Part shown: in pieces, positions 10,661 through 22,212 of the stretch
Numbering within the stretch: position 1 is the first letter of the stretch
Layout: each line of letters begins with the position of its first letter
Assembly: GCA_963565915.1 (NCBI GenBank)
Contig: OY751490.1
Span: 2,976,001 to 3,040,000 of the forward strand
Length of the DNA stretch: 64,000 nt
Reading direction: 5' to 3'
From: Entoloma clypeatum
Lineage: Eukaryota > Basidiomycota > Agaricomycetes > Agaricales > Entolomataceae
Notes under the pieces: model-generated
Seen by the model: only the letters and a program-made list of their open reading frames with translations
Database searches by the model: none
What the model was told of the DNA's origin: nothing
Position numbers and translations under genes: made by a program

Positions 10661-12283
10661 ACCACTCCCATACATATATATATTTAGCCACGATGTATAA
10701 TTAATCGACCCACCAAACCGGTTCTGACTGGTCCAGACCAGTTCAATCCACTGTCCATGGGTCCGATGGACCGGTCCTGAGTGGTCTGGTCTGGTTTTTT
10801 GCCCTTTTGTCATATATGAAGACCGGTCTCGGTCTCGGTCTATGCCCCTCGGAGGCAAAAAACCGAACCGAACCGAACCCTCAAACACTATCCATGACCT
10901 GTGAGGGTTACTCATATCCATGCTATTGCCTAACGACAACGTCTTGCCGACGCTGGGCCAGGCAGCCATGCAAAAGGCCGCTTGGTGGTTTTCTTTCTCA
11001 GCAGTGGTGAGGATGTCTTTGAGATAGGTGTAACACTTTTTGTCATCATCGACCGGTGGTAAGTCCCAGATGAAGGAATCATGGAAGAGGTCGAGTATGC
11101 GATTTCCCGGGTGAGCTTCCTTGCTGAGGTAGTCAGATCTCTCGAGTTTGACAGTGGTCATGAGTTTCTGTATGTTGACGACTGGGCTAAGGGTCTTCTC
11201 CTCCACTTTGAGCAAGAGCTCGCAGACGACAGGGTGAGTTGTGAGAAGCTGGGCGGCTCTGATACAAGAATGTTGCACAAGCTTCAATGGTGATGTGTTG
11301 TCTGGCAGGCATGAGCCCCACAATAGCAAGGACACCCCTGGTAGGTGACTGGTTGAAAGCACTCGTAATCCATCTGGCTGCTCTGTAGGGGACTGAGTTC
11401 ATAAGATTGAAGGCAGTCTGGAGGTGTGGACTGTTGTAGTACCAAAGTTGGCACCTGTAAGTGAGGATTGGCATGACGCACGACACATACAGGAGGTGTT
11501 TAAGACGGGGTGTGAGGCCGCGTGAGGAGTTGCCAAGGAGGAGGGGGATGGACGTGAGCACCTTGGTGGTGTAGAAGCGCCTATGCTCATTAAAGATGAG
11601 GTGATGATCAAAGAAGAATCCGAAGTAGTGCCAAAAGGGCTTAACTGGGATGGGGTCAAGGCCAGGGAGATGGACGGAAGGATACACTGGGGAGATGGCT
11701 TGTGTAAAGAACATGAGCTCATCTTTTGTAGGTTCGGTGAGCAGACCCATGTCAATGAGAATGCTGTTGATAGCTTTACGACTGGCACGAAGGTGGAAGC
11801 TGAGAGCGTTAAGATCGGAGGATTGGGCGATGAGCATGCCATCATCTACAAAGGAGAACAAATCGAGATACTGCATGTGGCCACGGCTGTAGAAGATTCT
11901 GAGGGCCAGTGAGAGGTAGATGCCGGAAAGGATGGGGGAGAGCGCTGAGCCTTGACCCACACCAAAGAGAATCTCGAAGAGATCTGAGACATTCTGTCCT
12001 GAGACAAAACGAGTAGACTGTCCACGGATATATGCCAATTTGAAGAACTTACTCAAGGCAGCTGAAAACCCCAGCTGCCGTAGTACTCCTAGCAAAAATT
12101 GATGATCCAGAGAAGGGAAGAATTGCGCAACGTTGAAGGCCACAACCCCTGTGTCACATCTCTTCGCCCATCCATTCCGGGCTCTGTGTGTTATAATGAT
12201 CCCTGCATCAGTTGTAGATCTATAGCGAAGTCCGCCAAACTGGTATTGGTGGACGAGACTGTATTTGGCACATTCAAATTGCA

Positions 12284-13654
12284 TAGTGTTGCCGCGGCTT
12301 GGGCTCCGAGCCGGCTCAAGCCAGAGCCGAAGCCACAAGAGCCACGCCACCAGCTTTTCCCATGGGAGCCGAGCTGAACGAAGCTCCGGCTCCGGCTTGG
12401 GAGCCGCTCGAGCCTGCTACATGTACATTAAATGATTAACTTAAAAATATATAATATAACTAAGTTTAAATGTAAATGTAATACTAATGAGGCCGTTGGG
12501 GTCGAGAGGGCGGGGTCGGGTACGAGAGGCAGCTGTTGGGCACGCAAGGAGGCCATTGGGCATGCCTGGAGGCCCTTGGGGTCGAGAGGAAGGGGTTGGG
12601 CACGAGAGGCGGCCGTTGGGCAGGCCTGGAGACCGTTGGGGTTGAGAGCAAGGGGTTGGGCATGCGAAAAGGCCGTTGAACATGAGGGGATGCCACTGGG
12701 CATGTGTGGATGTCGTTGGGGTTTAGAGGAGGCCGTTGGAATTGAGAGGAGGGGGTTGGGCATGAGAGGCAGCCGTTGGGCATGCCTGGAGGCCGTTGGG
12801 GTTGAGAGAACTGGGTTGGGCACAAGGGGAGGCCATTGGGATTGAGAGGAGGGGGTTGGGCACGAGAGGCGCCGTTCGGCATGAAGGCTGTTGGTCGAAG
12901 GGACGGGGTTGGGCACCAGGGGAGGCCGTTGGGCATGCCTGGAGGTTGTTGGGGTCGAGAGGAGGCCGTTGGGGTTGAGAGAAGGGCGTTGGGCACGAGA
13001 GGCGGCCGTTGGGCACGCGAAACGGCCATTGGGAACGATGGGATGCCACTTAGCATGAATAGACATCATTGGGGTCGAGAGGAGGGGGTTGGGCGGCCGT
13101 TGGAATTGAGAGAACTGGGTTGGACATGAGAGGAGGCCGTTGGGATCGAGAGGAGGCTGTTGGGGTCAAGAGAAGGCCGTTGGGGTTGAGAGGAGGGCGT
13201 TGGCCAAAAGAGGCGGCTGTTGGGCATGCCTGGAGGTCGTTGGGGTTGAGAGGAGGCGGTTGGGCACGAGAGGCAGCCGTTGGGCAAGTGAAACGGCCAT
13301 TGGGCACGAGAGGATGCCACTGCACGTTAGTGGACGTCGTTGGGCATGAGAAGCGGCTGTTGGAGTCGAGTGGAGGTGGTTAGGCGTTGTAGGAGGCCAT
13401 TGGGCACACAAGGAGGCCACTGGGCACACATGGAGGCCCCTGGACATGTCAGTGGAGGTCGTTGGACACATGAGGAGGCCGTTGGGCATGACTGAGAGGA
13501 GGCCGTGGGGTCGAATGGAGATGGAGCCGGTTTGAAGCCGCTTGTAAACGGAGCTGAGCCAAAATTCTCGGCTCGGCTGATCATCAGAGCTGAGCTCATC
13601 AAAAGCTGAGGCTTTTGGAGCCAAGCCAAGCCAAACCAAGCCGCGGCAACACTA
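12284..13654. mobile_element. TIR element 3 (hAT-like, non-autonomous)
   Basis: Inverted termini of at least 19 bp start TAGTGTTGCCGCGGCTTGG at both ends. Flanks are TTCAAATTGCA on the left (12273-12283) and TTCAATTGCA on the right (13656-13665). This is an imperfect direct repeat longer than the 8 bp expected for hAT, with one extra G next to the right end. The interior is almost wholly the 20-bp minisatellite; there is no transposase. It splits LINE1 ORF2 within the RT domain between codons for HMQ and FECAKYS. Confidence 0.75.
12490..13520 (+). repeat. 20-bp minisatellite array inside TIR element 3
   Basis: About 50 head-to-tail 20-bp units close to GGCCGTTGGGCATGAGAGGA, the same unit as in hAT-like element 2. 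A higher-order pattern of variants (GTTGGGGTTGAGAGGA, GGGGTTGGGCACGAGAGG, GTTGGGCATGCCTGGA) recurs about every 60 bp in places. Apparent ORFs on both strands are artefacts of the repeat. Confidence 0.85.
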
Positions 13655-16417
13655 GTTCAATTGCATGTGATTGGCGATGACTTTCTCAATAATCTTTGCC
13701 ACTGTGTTGAGGAGAACGATGGGTCGAAAGGACTTGGGTTTATTGTAGGTTTCTTTGCCAGGTTTTGATATGATGACCATGACAGAAGTCTTGAAAGCGG
13801 CAGGCCAGCACGAGTAATCTATGCAGGCATTAGCTAGGGATGTGATATGTGTTAACACTTCATCTTTATGGAGGAGACGCTTGAGGAGAGCCCATGATAC
13901 GTGGTCCAGACCAGGGGCAGATTTGGGGTTGCATTTAAGAACAAGAGAGATAATCTCGGGACCTGTGATTGGTATCCAGTTGTGAGTGGATTCCTGTGGG
14001 ATTTCATTGAGGATTTCCATCTTGGGAGAGTTTGGAGGAGGCGTATGAAAGGCCTTGTCAAAAGCATCAAACATGTCATTAGAAGAGTGGAGAACATCAC
14101 CATTGGCCCCCTTCAAATTTGCAAGGGGGTCTGAGCGATGGGGCTTGTGCCAGTCCATAAGGGACCAGGGGTTTTTTTGAGAGAGGGTGATGGTTTCGAT
14201 CTTCTCCTTGAAGAAGTTGTGTTTAGCCTCGTGGATGGCCAACCAAAGATTTCTGTAGTCAACGGGGGATTTGGTATTGAGATATACTTGCCTGGCTAAG
14301 TTGCAGGTCTCGCTCCACCACGAGTGGGAGTGCGATCCTGTGCCCTTGACTGGGTGAGAGTGAGTGTCCCAATTTTTAGAAAGGGCCATTTGGAGGTTAG
14401 TAGCTGCAGATTCGACATCCTGGGCTGAGGCATAGGAGTCAGGAACTGAGCTAAAGGCAACTAAGAGGCCTGCAACATAGGCTTCATAGGTTTTCAGGGG
14501 GACAATCTGCCAGACCAGCGGCTGGTATAGAGTCGAGGGCAGGTAGACATTCAGGGGGACATGGTCAGAAGTGTCGCACTCGAAGGGACACAAGAAGTGT
14601 TTGCATTTTCTCGGCCTGGAAGCTGGGGGGAAGACGAGGTCAAGCATGGAGGGCCGGTGAAGGGGATTATCCGGGATCTGTGTGGGAGGGTCAGTATTTG
14701 TTCTGCTGAGTGTGAAGTCAAGGGAAGAAGCGACATGCATGAGATCGGTAGAAAGACTCAAGGCATAGGGAACTGCAGTGTCCCAGAGAGTGGATGGGCA
14801 GTTGAAGTCACCACCAAGAAAGATGACAGGGAAGGGGAGCATGTGAGCGTTGTGGGTGAGCCATTTGATGGCTGACCCAGAAGCATCGGAGTACACATTG
14901 ATGAGGAAGACCTGCCTAGATTTGGTGGGCCATAAAGATAGGATCTGGATGTCGGAAGGGATATTGAATTCATGATGGAGTACAGGGTGAAGATGTGAGA
15001 TGTCACTGTTGAAATAAGCTACTGTGCGAGCTGAAGCATCGGCCGTGGAAGCGTCAGAGCATATCCAAGACAGGTGTTGAGGGTAGGAGTAGATAGGGGT
15101 TCCATCCTTGGAAGAGGTGGAGATGGTGTGACAGGCAAGATACTTGATAGGTTCTTGTACAAAATAGATATCAATATCTTCACTGTGTCTAGCAAGGAAA
15201 GATTCAATAATAGCATTAGTTCGCCGAACATTATGGGTACGTAACTTAAGAGAGACCAGCTCATCCACATCAAGCGCTGCGGTTGTATCAACCATTAACA
15301 ACACCATTGGATGGGCTGGTCCCACTAGTTGTGGCAGTTTGCGTTGGTTCAGGGTTTGAAGTCGCGATGTCCTCCATACCATCTAGAGCCTCAAAGCGAT
15401 TATGATCGGTGGGGACAAGGGTTGCAACCTTGGCCGCCATCATGGTAGTGGGGCAGGCAGCCTTGGCTGCCTTGCAAGATGCATCTTTTGTGGCGGCTTT
15501 GTCATAAGCCTTACAGTGGAAAGAGGGGTTGAAGCGGTTCTTCCAGAACTTGCAAATAGTGGAGTCCAGAATGGTGGTCTTCGCCACAGTTGCAACATCT
15601 CAGAGCGTGGTCACACAGCTGCCCAGCAGGGGTGGGGGCAATGGGAGGGTTGGCTTTAGGCGCGCCCTTGCAACAAGGGGTGTGGAGCCTGTGGTTATCA
15701 ATGTGGTGAGGGCCACCACACGCAGAACAGAGCTGAGGTCTAGAGGGGCATCCAGTTCCGTTGTCACGGATCTGGTGCCCCACTGGAAGCAGTTTTTGCA
15801 GAGGGGGAGGCTGATGTGTTTGTCCACCTGTCTGATGGGAGATAGTCCGAAGCCCGAACCCTAGTCCCAATCAAGATGTTCAGGGCACCCCCACCCCGGG
15901 AGTCCTGAATGTCAAAGTAGACCATACACGCATCCGCAGTCTTAGAATAGGTGACAATCCAAGCAGCAGACATGAGGGCAACTCGTTTCCTCATGACTGC
16001 AAAACAATGTTTCATGATGATCTTGCTGATGGCTTCAGATGAAATGGGTTCATCGTTGAGGACGTGGGGTATGTCAGTCAACTTCAAGAAGGATTTAGAT
16101 GTTGGGAGGTAGACATTAATTTCTGCGTTGTTGGTTTTGAGCAAGCGCTCAACAAATTTACCAATATTTGTGAGTTCAGCTTTGGTGGGGATGACCCAAC
16201 TGGTAGAGCTGATGGTTTTCATCCGCAATCCTTTGGGGCAAAGATCGGCAGCCTCAAGGGAGAGAGGAGAGTTGAGTTTTGCAAGCGCTTCAAGTGCAGC
16301 CTTGTGAACCTCGTCACATTTCTTGAAAAGAGCCCATTCGGAGCTCAATATCATGACAAAGTGCCTGTTGGCACCCTTGGTGGTCGAGGATGTTCTGGGC
16401 TTAGGAGCCGCAGGAGT

Positions 16418-16787
16418 TGTTACGGACTAACGACTACGGACGTATATGCTTACCTTTTCACTTTTACTCATCGGCCCCCGCTTACACATATCGTATTATA
16501 CTTTATTTCCTTTAGTATACTTCGCTCCCACGCTGACTCGCTTTCCGCAGCTGTCTGACTCATTCCACAGTCAGCTTACTCATTAGTGCATAGCCTTCCG
16601 CAGTCGCCTTACTCATGCGCACTGCCTTTCGCAGTTACTGACTCATTCGCTACCGCTCATAGTCAGTACTATATAAACCTCATGTACCATAGCTACATTC
16701 CTTAGATTTAGCAATCACATTGCTCTTCGCCTTTCCATCTTCCTGCATACTCTGCCCGAACCTTGGAACGGTTTGTTACGCATAACA
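16418..16787 (+). repeat. 5' LTR of gypsy A, with TATA box and predicted transcript start
   Basis: TATATAAA lies at about 16670. The segment AGATTTAGCAA at 16704-16714 is about 30 nt downstream and is complementary to the PBS at 16790-16800, so it is a good candidate for the 5' end of the RNA. Confidence 0.85.
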
Positions 16788-16789
16788 AG

Positions 16790-16800
16790 TTGCTAAATCT
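16790..16800 (+). promoter_or_regulatory. Gypsy A primer-binding site, self-priming type
   Basis: TTGCTAAATCT starts 2 nt after the LTR. It is an 11/11 reverse complement of LTR bases 16704-16714. No tRNA 3' end match was recognised. This is the geometry known for Tf1. Confidence 0.7.
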
Positions 16801-16850
16801 CGTTAGGTTCGCCCAGAGCGAAGAGAGCAACTACCAGACGAGTCAAGACG

Positions 16851-17576
16851 TTGCGCTTCTTTGAAGACTTCACCAGTAACCCATTCAGCACGCCAGAAGC
16901 CCGACAGGAGGAGTTAAGTCCTCGAGACAGTATCGATTTTACACTCATCCAGCAGTACATCGAATCGGAGATCCGTCGCATCCTACAGCAGGTGCTTGAC
17001 GAAGAACTAGACAACGACGAGCATCGCCCCCACGGCGAGATAGCAGAGAGCATCCATCTTGCTCGGCAACACCAGATCGCACGTTACAACGCCCGACAGA
17101 ACGAACTCGAAAGCTTTCGCGTTCAAGAAGGACCTCAGACAGGTCGGATCACAGAGATCAGAGAGTTTATCGGTGTTCAGACAACCGTCATCAGAAGATT
17201 GATTAGGACGCTCATGTCGAGACGTCCCAGAGCCGCATCACCACGTCTTACTCGAAGCAGCAGATCTACGCCCACTTCACCACCGACGAGCAACAGACCA
17301 AGTACAACTGTTGGGCACGAAACGAGAGACTTGACCCCTTCTCGCGACCAACAGACGCGCAGGAACAGAGATTCCTTAGAGATCTACAGAGGAAATACCC
17401 TGAACGTTTTGCCACCGATTCCGCCGATGAGTCCCCTGACGAATTTACTTTTGACTCCGCGCAGTCAGATACCGAACAGACGCCTAGAACAGGGACTGAT
17501 TTTCAACCCCTACCTGTATCCCGAACCCCATCTTCATCCCAACAATCCGACACCTCTCCTACTCCGCAGGTTCTAG
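16851..17576 (+). CDS. Gypsy A upstream ORF without ATG
   Basis: An open frame of about 241 codons between the PBS and gag. It contains a helical, charged segment (IESEIRRILQQVLDEELDN) followed by a Ser/Pro/Arg-rich region. No ATG opens this frame: the first Met-like codon is TTG at 16851, and a stop lies at 16794. It ends TAG 2 nt before the gag ATG. It may be an N-terminal gag part reached by another route, or leader sequence that happens to be open. Confidence 0.4.
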   Translation: MRFFEDFTSNPFSTPEARQEELSPRDSIDFTLIQQYIESEIRRILQQVLDEELDNDEHRPHGEIAESIHLARQHQIARYNARQNELESFRVQEGPQTGRITEIREFIGVQTTVIRRLIRTLMSRRPRAASPRLTRSSRSTPTSPPTSNRPSTTVGHETRDLTPSRDQQTRRNRDSLEIYRGNTLNVLPPIPPMSPLTNLLLTPRSQIPNRRLEQGLIFNPYLYPEPHLHPNNPTPLLLRRF

Positions 17577-17578
17577 AC

Positions 17579-18445
17579 ATGGCAGAAGCACCGACAGTAC
17601 AAACAATGGATACATCCAAGATCATCAAAGATCCTGGGATGTTCAAAGACAGACACACCTTCGACGAGTGGTGGAAAGCCACCAAATTATACATCAGGTT
17701 CCAGAAGGGCCTGTCCGACGATCAGAAGATTCTTGCGGTGTTATCCCGCATGATGGAAGGGTCTGGTAAACACTGGGCCAGCAACAAGTTAGACGACCTT
17801 GCCACCGATGGCGAGAACATCACCTGGTTAGGGTTCTCAGACGACATCGCTACGCGATTCTCTATTGCCAACAAGTCGGCAGCGGCCAAGGTGAGACTGG
17901 AAGTCCTGAAACAGGAGAAACGCACCATCGACGAATTCTTGGACGAATTCGAAGAGCTCTTGAAGCTGTCAAACCTTGGCGAAGAAACTGGGAAATACAT
18001 CCTGGAAAAGAACGTCAACCGCAGAATTTCTGAACAAGTGGCTAGCGATGGCAAGACGTACACTGATTACGCAAAGGAGATCCGAAACAAGGGACGACAG
18101 ATGGAGGGACATGCATTAGTCATCCGAGGGGGTGGCGACACACGCACCGGATCGGGCACCACTTATGGTGGTCAAGGCAAAGCCATGGAGATCGACAAAG
18201 CAGGAGTAGCCCGTTGCTACAACTGTCAGCGCTTTGGTCACCTTGCCAAAGACTGCAAAGCCCCAAAGAAGAAAGATGGTCGTAAGTGTTTCAACTGCGA
18301 CCAAGAAGGACATATCGCATGCAACTGCCGCAAGCCGAAGAAGAACTCTGGAAAGATTAGGAAGGTGTCTGATGGAGATACCGATGATGATGAAACCATC
18401 ACCATAGAGACCGATGAGAAGGATTTTCCCAAAGGGTCCGATTAA
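17579..18445 (+). CDS. Gypsy A gag
   Basis: An intact 288-residue capsid/nucleocapsid polyprotein. The retrotransposon-gag core includes FDEWWKATKLYIRFQKGLS and EQEKRTIDEFLDEFEELLKL-type helices. Two CCHC knuckles sit at the C-terminal end: CYNCQRFGHLAKDC and CFNCDQEGHIACNC (about 18210-18330). It ends in an acidic tail. pol lies in the -1 frame. Confidence 0.85.
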   Translation: MAEAPTVQTMDTSKIIKDPGMFKDRHTFDEWWKATKLYIRFQKGLSDDQKILAVLSRMMEGSGKHWASNKLDDLATDGENITWLGFSDDIATRFSIANKSAAAKVRLEVLKQEKRTIDEFLDEFEELLKLSNLGEETGKYILEKNVNRRISEQVASDGKTYTDYAKEIRNKGRQMEGHALVIRGGGDTRTGSGTTYGGQGKAMEIDKAGVARCYNCQRFGHLAKDCKAPKKKDGRKCFNCDQEGHIACNCRKPKKNSGKIRKVSDGDTDDDETITIETDEKDFPKGSD

Positions 18446-21400
18446 ACGACGCTAAGTCGCGACCCTTATCCATTAAACGAACTCGCTTGCCTGGTGCAGC
18501 TACAGACAATATAACTTATGTTATCCCTGCAAAGCGAGCTGTTGCGTCAACTAAGATTGTCAAGGGAGATAAACCTCCGAAACGACGAGAGATCAAGCTG
18601 CAAGCTCAGATCAAAACACGATGAGGACCAAAGGCCATTCGACCCGAGGTTGATAGCGGATGTGAACGCACATGTATCCATCCCAGAATAGTACGCGAAC
18701 AGAACCTTCCCACACGTGGAATAAAGCCCATAGCAATCCTAAATGCGGATGGATCGCCGAACCGACAACAGAAAGCAGAAAAACTTGCCGAAGTCAAGCT
18801 GGACTTAGGAACACACCAGGAAACCATGGAAGCAATGGTATTGGACATTGGGAGAATGGACATGCTTTTGGGACATGACTGGTTGGTACACCACAACCCC
18901 ACAATCAATTGGACGACCGGCGCTGTAACATTCAACCGATGCCCATCAACATGTCAAACCAAACACTCGGATTTCAGGGTTAACCTTAATGGTCGCAAAC
19001 ATCGGGTTCGCATGGTGGAAGTACGAGACAAGGACGCGCCCAAGAAATCGGATCAGAAATGGAAGCCCGGAGACCCCATATTGGAAGCAGTTACTCCCAC
19101 ACCACCTCCCACAATCAGACGACCCTCATACGTTGAACGTTTTGCCCATCTCTTTGAAAAAGAAAACTTTGACAAGATCCCAAAGGAAAGGGAATGGGAC
19201 CACGGCATCGAACTTACACCGGACGCACCAAAGGAGCTAGGAGGAAACACGTATCCTATGACCCAAAAGGAGCAAGAAGAACTGGACGAATTCATCGATG
19301 AAGGCCTGGCAACCGGAAAGATCCGACCGTCCAAATCCTCTTATGCATCACCCTGCTTCTTCATTAACAAGAAAGACGGTTCCAAACGATTGGTACAGGA
19401 TTATCGCACGGTCAATAAATTCACGGTTAAGGACAAATTCCCACTCCCACGCATCAACGACCTCTTGGATGTATTGAAGGACGCAGTCTACTTCAACAAA
19501 ATGGACATCATGTGGGGATACAATAACATGCGGATTAAGAAGGGTGACGAATGGAAAGCCGCCTTCCTGACCAGCCGAGGATTGTTTGAACCATTGGTCA
19601 TGTTTTTCGGTCTCTGCAACTCCCCGGGAATGTTCTCTCGGATGATGGCCAGCCTATTCAGGGATCAGATCCGTCGGCGCATCTGTGTGATTTACATGGA
19701 TGACATAGTGGTTATTGGTAAAACCAAGGAAGAACTCGCCCGGAACACCGAAGAGATCTTGCAGATTCTGTCAGACAATGACCTGTTCCTAAAGGAGAAA
19801 AAGTGTCTTTGAGAAGTAACGAAATGCCCCATATTGGGATATGTCGTTGGAGAAGGACGTGTTGAGATGGAAACCGAAAAGGTGGACACAATCCGGAACT
19901 GGCGAGTACCCACATCAAAAAAGGAAGTCCAGAGGTTCCTGGGATTTGCCAATTTTTATCGACGCTTCATTGAAGGATACTCAAACATCGCAAAGCCACT
20001 CACAACACTTACGGGGAATACAGCATTCACATGGGGACCAGCGGCGCAAGAAGCATTTGAAGGTCTCATACGGGCAATCACGACGGCACCAGTCTTGGCA
20101 TTGCCCAAACCGGACGGACAGTTCAGGGTCGAAACCGATGCATCGGGTTATGCGATTGGAGCGGTACTTTCACAGAAACAAGATGACAAGTGGCATCCTA
20201 TCGTGTTCTTGTCGCGGACCATGTCCGCGGCCGAACAGAATTATGAGATATATGACAAGGAACTCTTGGCAGTCATGGAAGCACTGAAGGACTGGCGACA
20301 TTATCTACTTGAAGCCAAGGAACGTTTCGAGATCTTAACCGATCACAAAAACCTGGAGTATTTCCGGCGTCCTCAGGACCTAAACCAACGACAGAGGCGC
20401 TGGAAGATGAAGTTACAAGATTATGACTTCGAATTGCGACATGTACCTGGGAAGACAAACGCGAAAGCAGACATCCTGTCATGTTTACCCTGGTATGAGA
20501 CGGAACTCGAGCCGCAGGACAGCGACCAAATGCTCAAGGAGGGGCTATTTTTGAAACGGTTGGAATCAGAAGATGTGATACAAATGGAGATGTTCACGGA
20601 GGAACAATTCTTTGAAGGGGGTGAAACATCTGATTCCATCAAAATCGGAAACATCACAACCATCGAAAACCCATGGATCGCACGCATCAAGGCCTCGAAT
20701 CGCATGGAGACAGAAGTAGCCCAGGGTCTGAAGAAGAATCCTCACTGGTACCAGCAGGAAAATGGCATCACCTACGCAGGAGAACGAGTCTATGTTCCAC
20801 CAGACCCACAATTGCGCCAAGAACTGATGTTTGAAGCGCACAACGCACCAGTGGCAGGACATCCAGGACAATATCGAACACATGAACTCCTCACTCGCAC
20901 CTACTGGTGGCCCACCATCCTACATGACGTAAAGAAGTATGTGAAAGGGTGTGACACCTGTCAACGTAACAAGATCAGCCGCCAAAGGAGACACGCCCCT
21001 CTACACCCTAACGCCGTGCCAAGTCAACCATGGGAAGACATAGGGATTGACGTCGTGGGACCGATACCAGAATCTGATGGGAAGAACACAATTCTGGTCA
21101 TCACGGACAGACATTCAAAGATGCTTCATCTCATCCCGACAACCGTGGAACTATCGGCTGAAGGATTAGCCAAGATCTATCGGGACCAGATATGGAAGCT
21201 TCATGGGATCCCTAAGAAGATCATTAGCGACAGAGGACCACAGTTCGCCGCGAAGTTCATGGAGATACTTTGCCGCATGTTGGGAATCAAGAGAAACCTG
21301 TCCACTGCATATCATCCACAAACTGATGGACAAGCCGAACGATCGCATCAGGAAACCGAGGTGTTCTTATGAAACTTTGTCAACCATCTACAAGATGATT

Positions 21401-22095
21401 GGGCGGAATGGATCGCAATCGCAGAATTCCAGTACAATGACAAAGAACATCAAGCAACAAAGTACACACCATTCTATCTCAACTATGGTCTGCATCCTTG
21501 GAAGGGAGAACTTGTGTTGGAAGACACCAATCCAGCGGCAAACGACTTCTTGAAAAAACTCAAACAGGCACGAGAAGAAGCCAACGCAGCACTGAAACAG
21601 GCCCAGGATCAGATGAAGAAAACAGTTGACACACGACGAAGCCCGTCTCGGAATTACCGCATCAGAGACAAGGTGTGGCTGGAAGGGACTAACATCAGGA
21701 CTGATCGTCCCTCAAAGAAACTTGACGCCCTCCGACACGGACCGTTCAAAGTCCTAGAGAAGAAAGGAGCTAGCGCATACCGTCTTGATCTTCCCAAAAC
21801 TTGGAAGATGATCCACCCTGTGTTCAACGAGACCCTGTTATCACCATACGAAACCCTGAAGTATGCCATTCAGAAAAAGAAGCCAGCCCCTGATCCGATC
21901 ATCGTCGAAGGACGAGAAGAATACCATGTCTCCACGATCCTAGACTCTCGGAAATTCCGTGGAAAGATCCAGTACCTTGTCCAATGGGAAGGGTATGGCC
22001 CAGAAGAGAACACGTGGGAACCTCGGACTAATGTTCAGAACACTCAAGACTTGATCCAAGATTTTCATCGGCAAAATCCATCGCGTCCACGATAA
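18446..22095 (+). pseudogene. Gypsy A pol (PR-RT-RH-IN-chromodomain) with three in-frame TGA stops
   Basis: Protease DSG at about 18650. RT with KMDIMWGYNNM and the intact catalytic YMDD (about 19695). RNase H with VETDASGYAIGAVL and LTDHKNLEYF. Integrase zinc finger ending CDTCQRNK, and the DDE core with DRGPQFAAKF and TDGQAERSHQE. A C-terminal chromodomain YLVQWEGYGPEENTWEPRTN (about 21970-22030). The frame is single throughout but broken by TGA at 18622, 19810 and 21370, each where Arg (CGA) would fit the family. Stop at 22093-22095. Confidence 0.88.
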
Positions 22096-22212
22096 AAGAA
22101 CAAACTTTGAGAACCATTTTCCACATCGACTTCTGTCACATCGAGTTCCCCGCTCCAACTCTTCTCGCCCAACACGCCGTTCTTCTTATACCTTTCAAAC
22201 ATCATTTCTGCC

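Larger units (their letters stand above)
8511..10890. mobile_element. hAT-like non-autonomous element 2, nested in element 1
   Basis: The left end TAGTGTTTCAAGGTTCAGT and the right end (complement) TAGTGTTTGAGGGTTCGGT are inverted. The element is flanked by a perfect 8-bp TSD, TCCATGAC (8503-8510 and 10891-10898). Subterminal regions hold several short copies of GACCGAGACCG/CGGTCTCGGTC in both orientations on each side, a layout typical of transposase-binding subterminal repeats. Inside, two arrays of a 20-bp unit lie in opposite orientations around an AT-rich core of about 1.1 kb (9010-10080). No transposase ORF is seen; long ORFs in the arrays are repeat artefacts. Confidence 0.82.
8231..10932. 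mobile_element. hAT-like non-autonomous element 1, hosting a second one
   Basis: Termini are imperfect inverted repeats: TAGGGAATGGCACGGATA at 8231 and, on the other strand, TAGGCAATAGCATGGATA from 10932. It is flanked by a perfect 8-bp TSD, ACGACAAC (8223-8230 and 10933-10940), the TSD length of the hAT superfamily. Without the inner element (8511-10890) it is about 320 bp with no coding capacity, so it is a MITE. Its middle is a long hairpin (8326-8455). It interrupts LINE1 ORF2. Confidence 0.82.
7390..15295 (-). pseudogene. LINE1 ORF2: endonuclease-reverse transcriptase, split by two TIR elements and frameshifted
   Basis: The ATG at 15295 (MVDTTAALDVDELVSLKLRT) overlaps the ORF1 stop by the 8-nt string ATGGTTGA. 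The APE-type endonuclease has THNV, VQEP, LGGDFNCPSTLWD and the SDH motif in CDTSDHVPLNVYLP (about 15240-14560). The RT begins with KSAPGLDHVSWALLKRL and KSFRPIVLLNTVAKIIEK before the break at 13654. It resumes at 12283 with YRSTTDAGIIITHRARNG, GQGSALSPILSGIYLS and the catalytic FVDDG (about 11860). A frameshift falls near 11240, between FLYQ and RAAQLLTTHPVV. The last part, after the 8231-10932 insertion, ends in a Cys/His cluster (CACNDDTLKTVDHLLHKC, about 7530) and a stop at 7390. Joined, it would be about 1300 codons. I see no clear RNase H domain. Confidence 0.8.

Noticed and set aside
8731..13520. CRISPR-like repeat arrays
   Set aside because: Units are directly abutting with no unique spacers, and the genome is eukaryotic.
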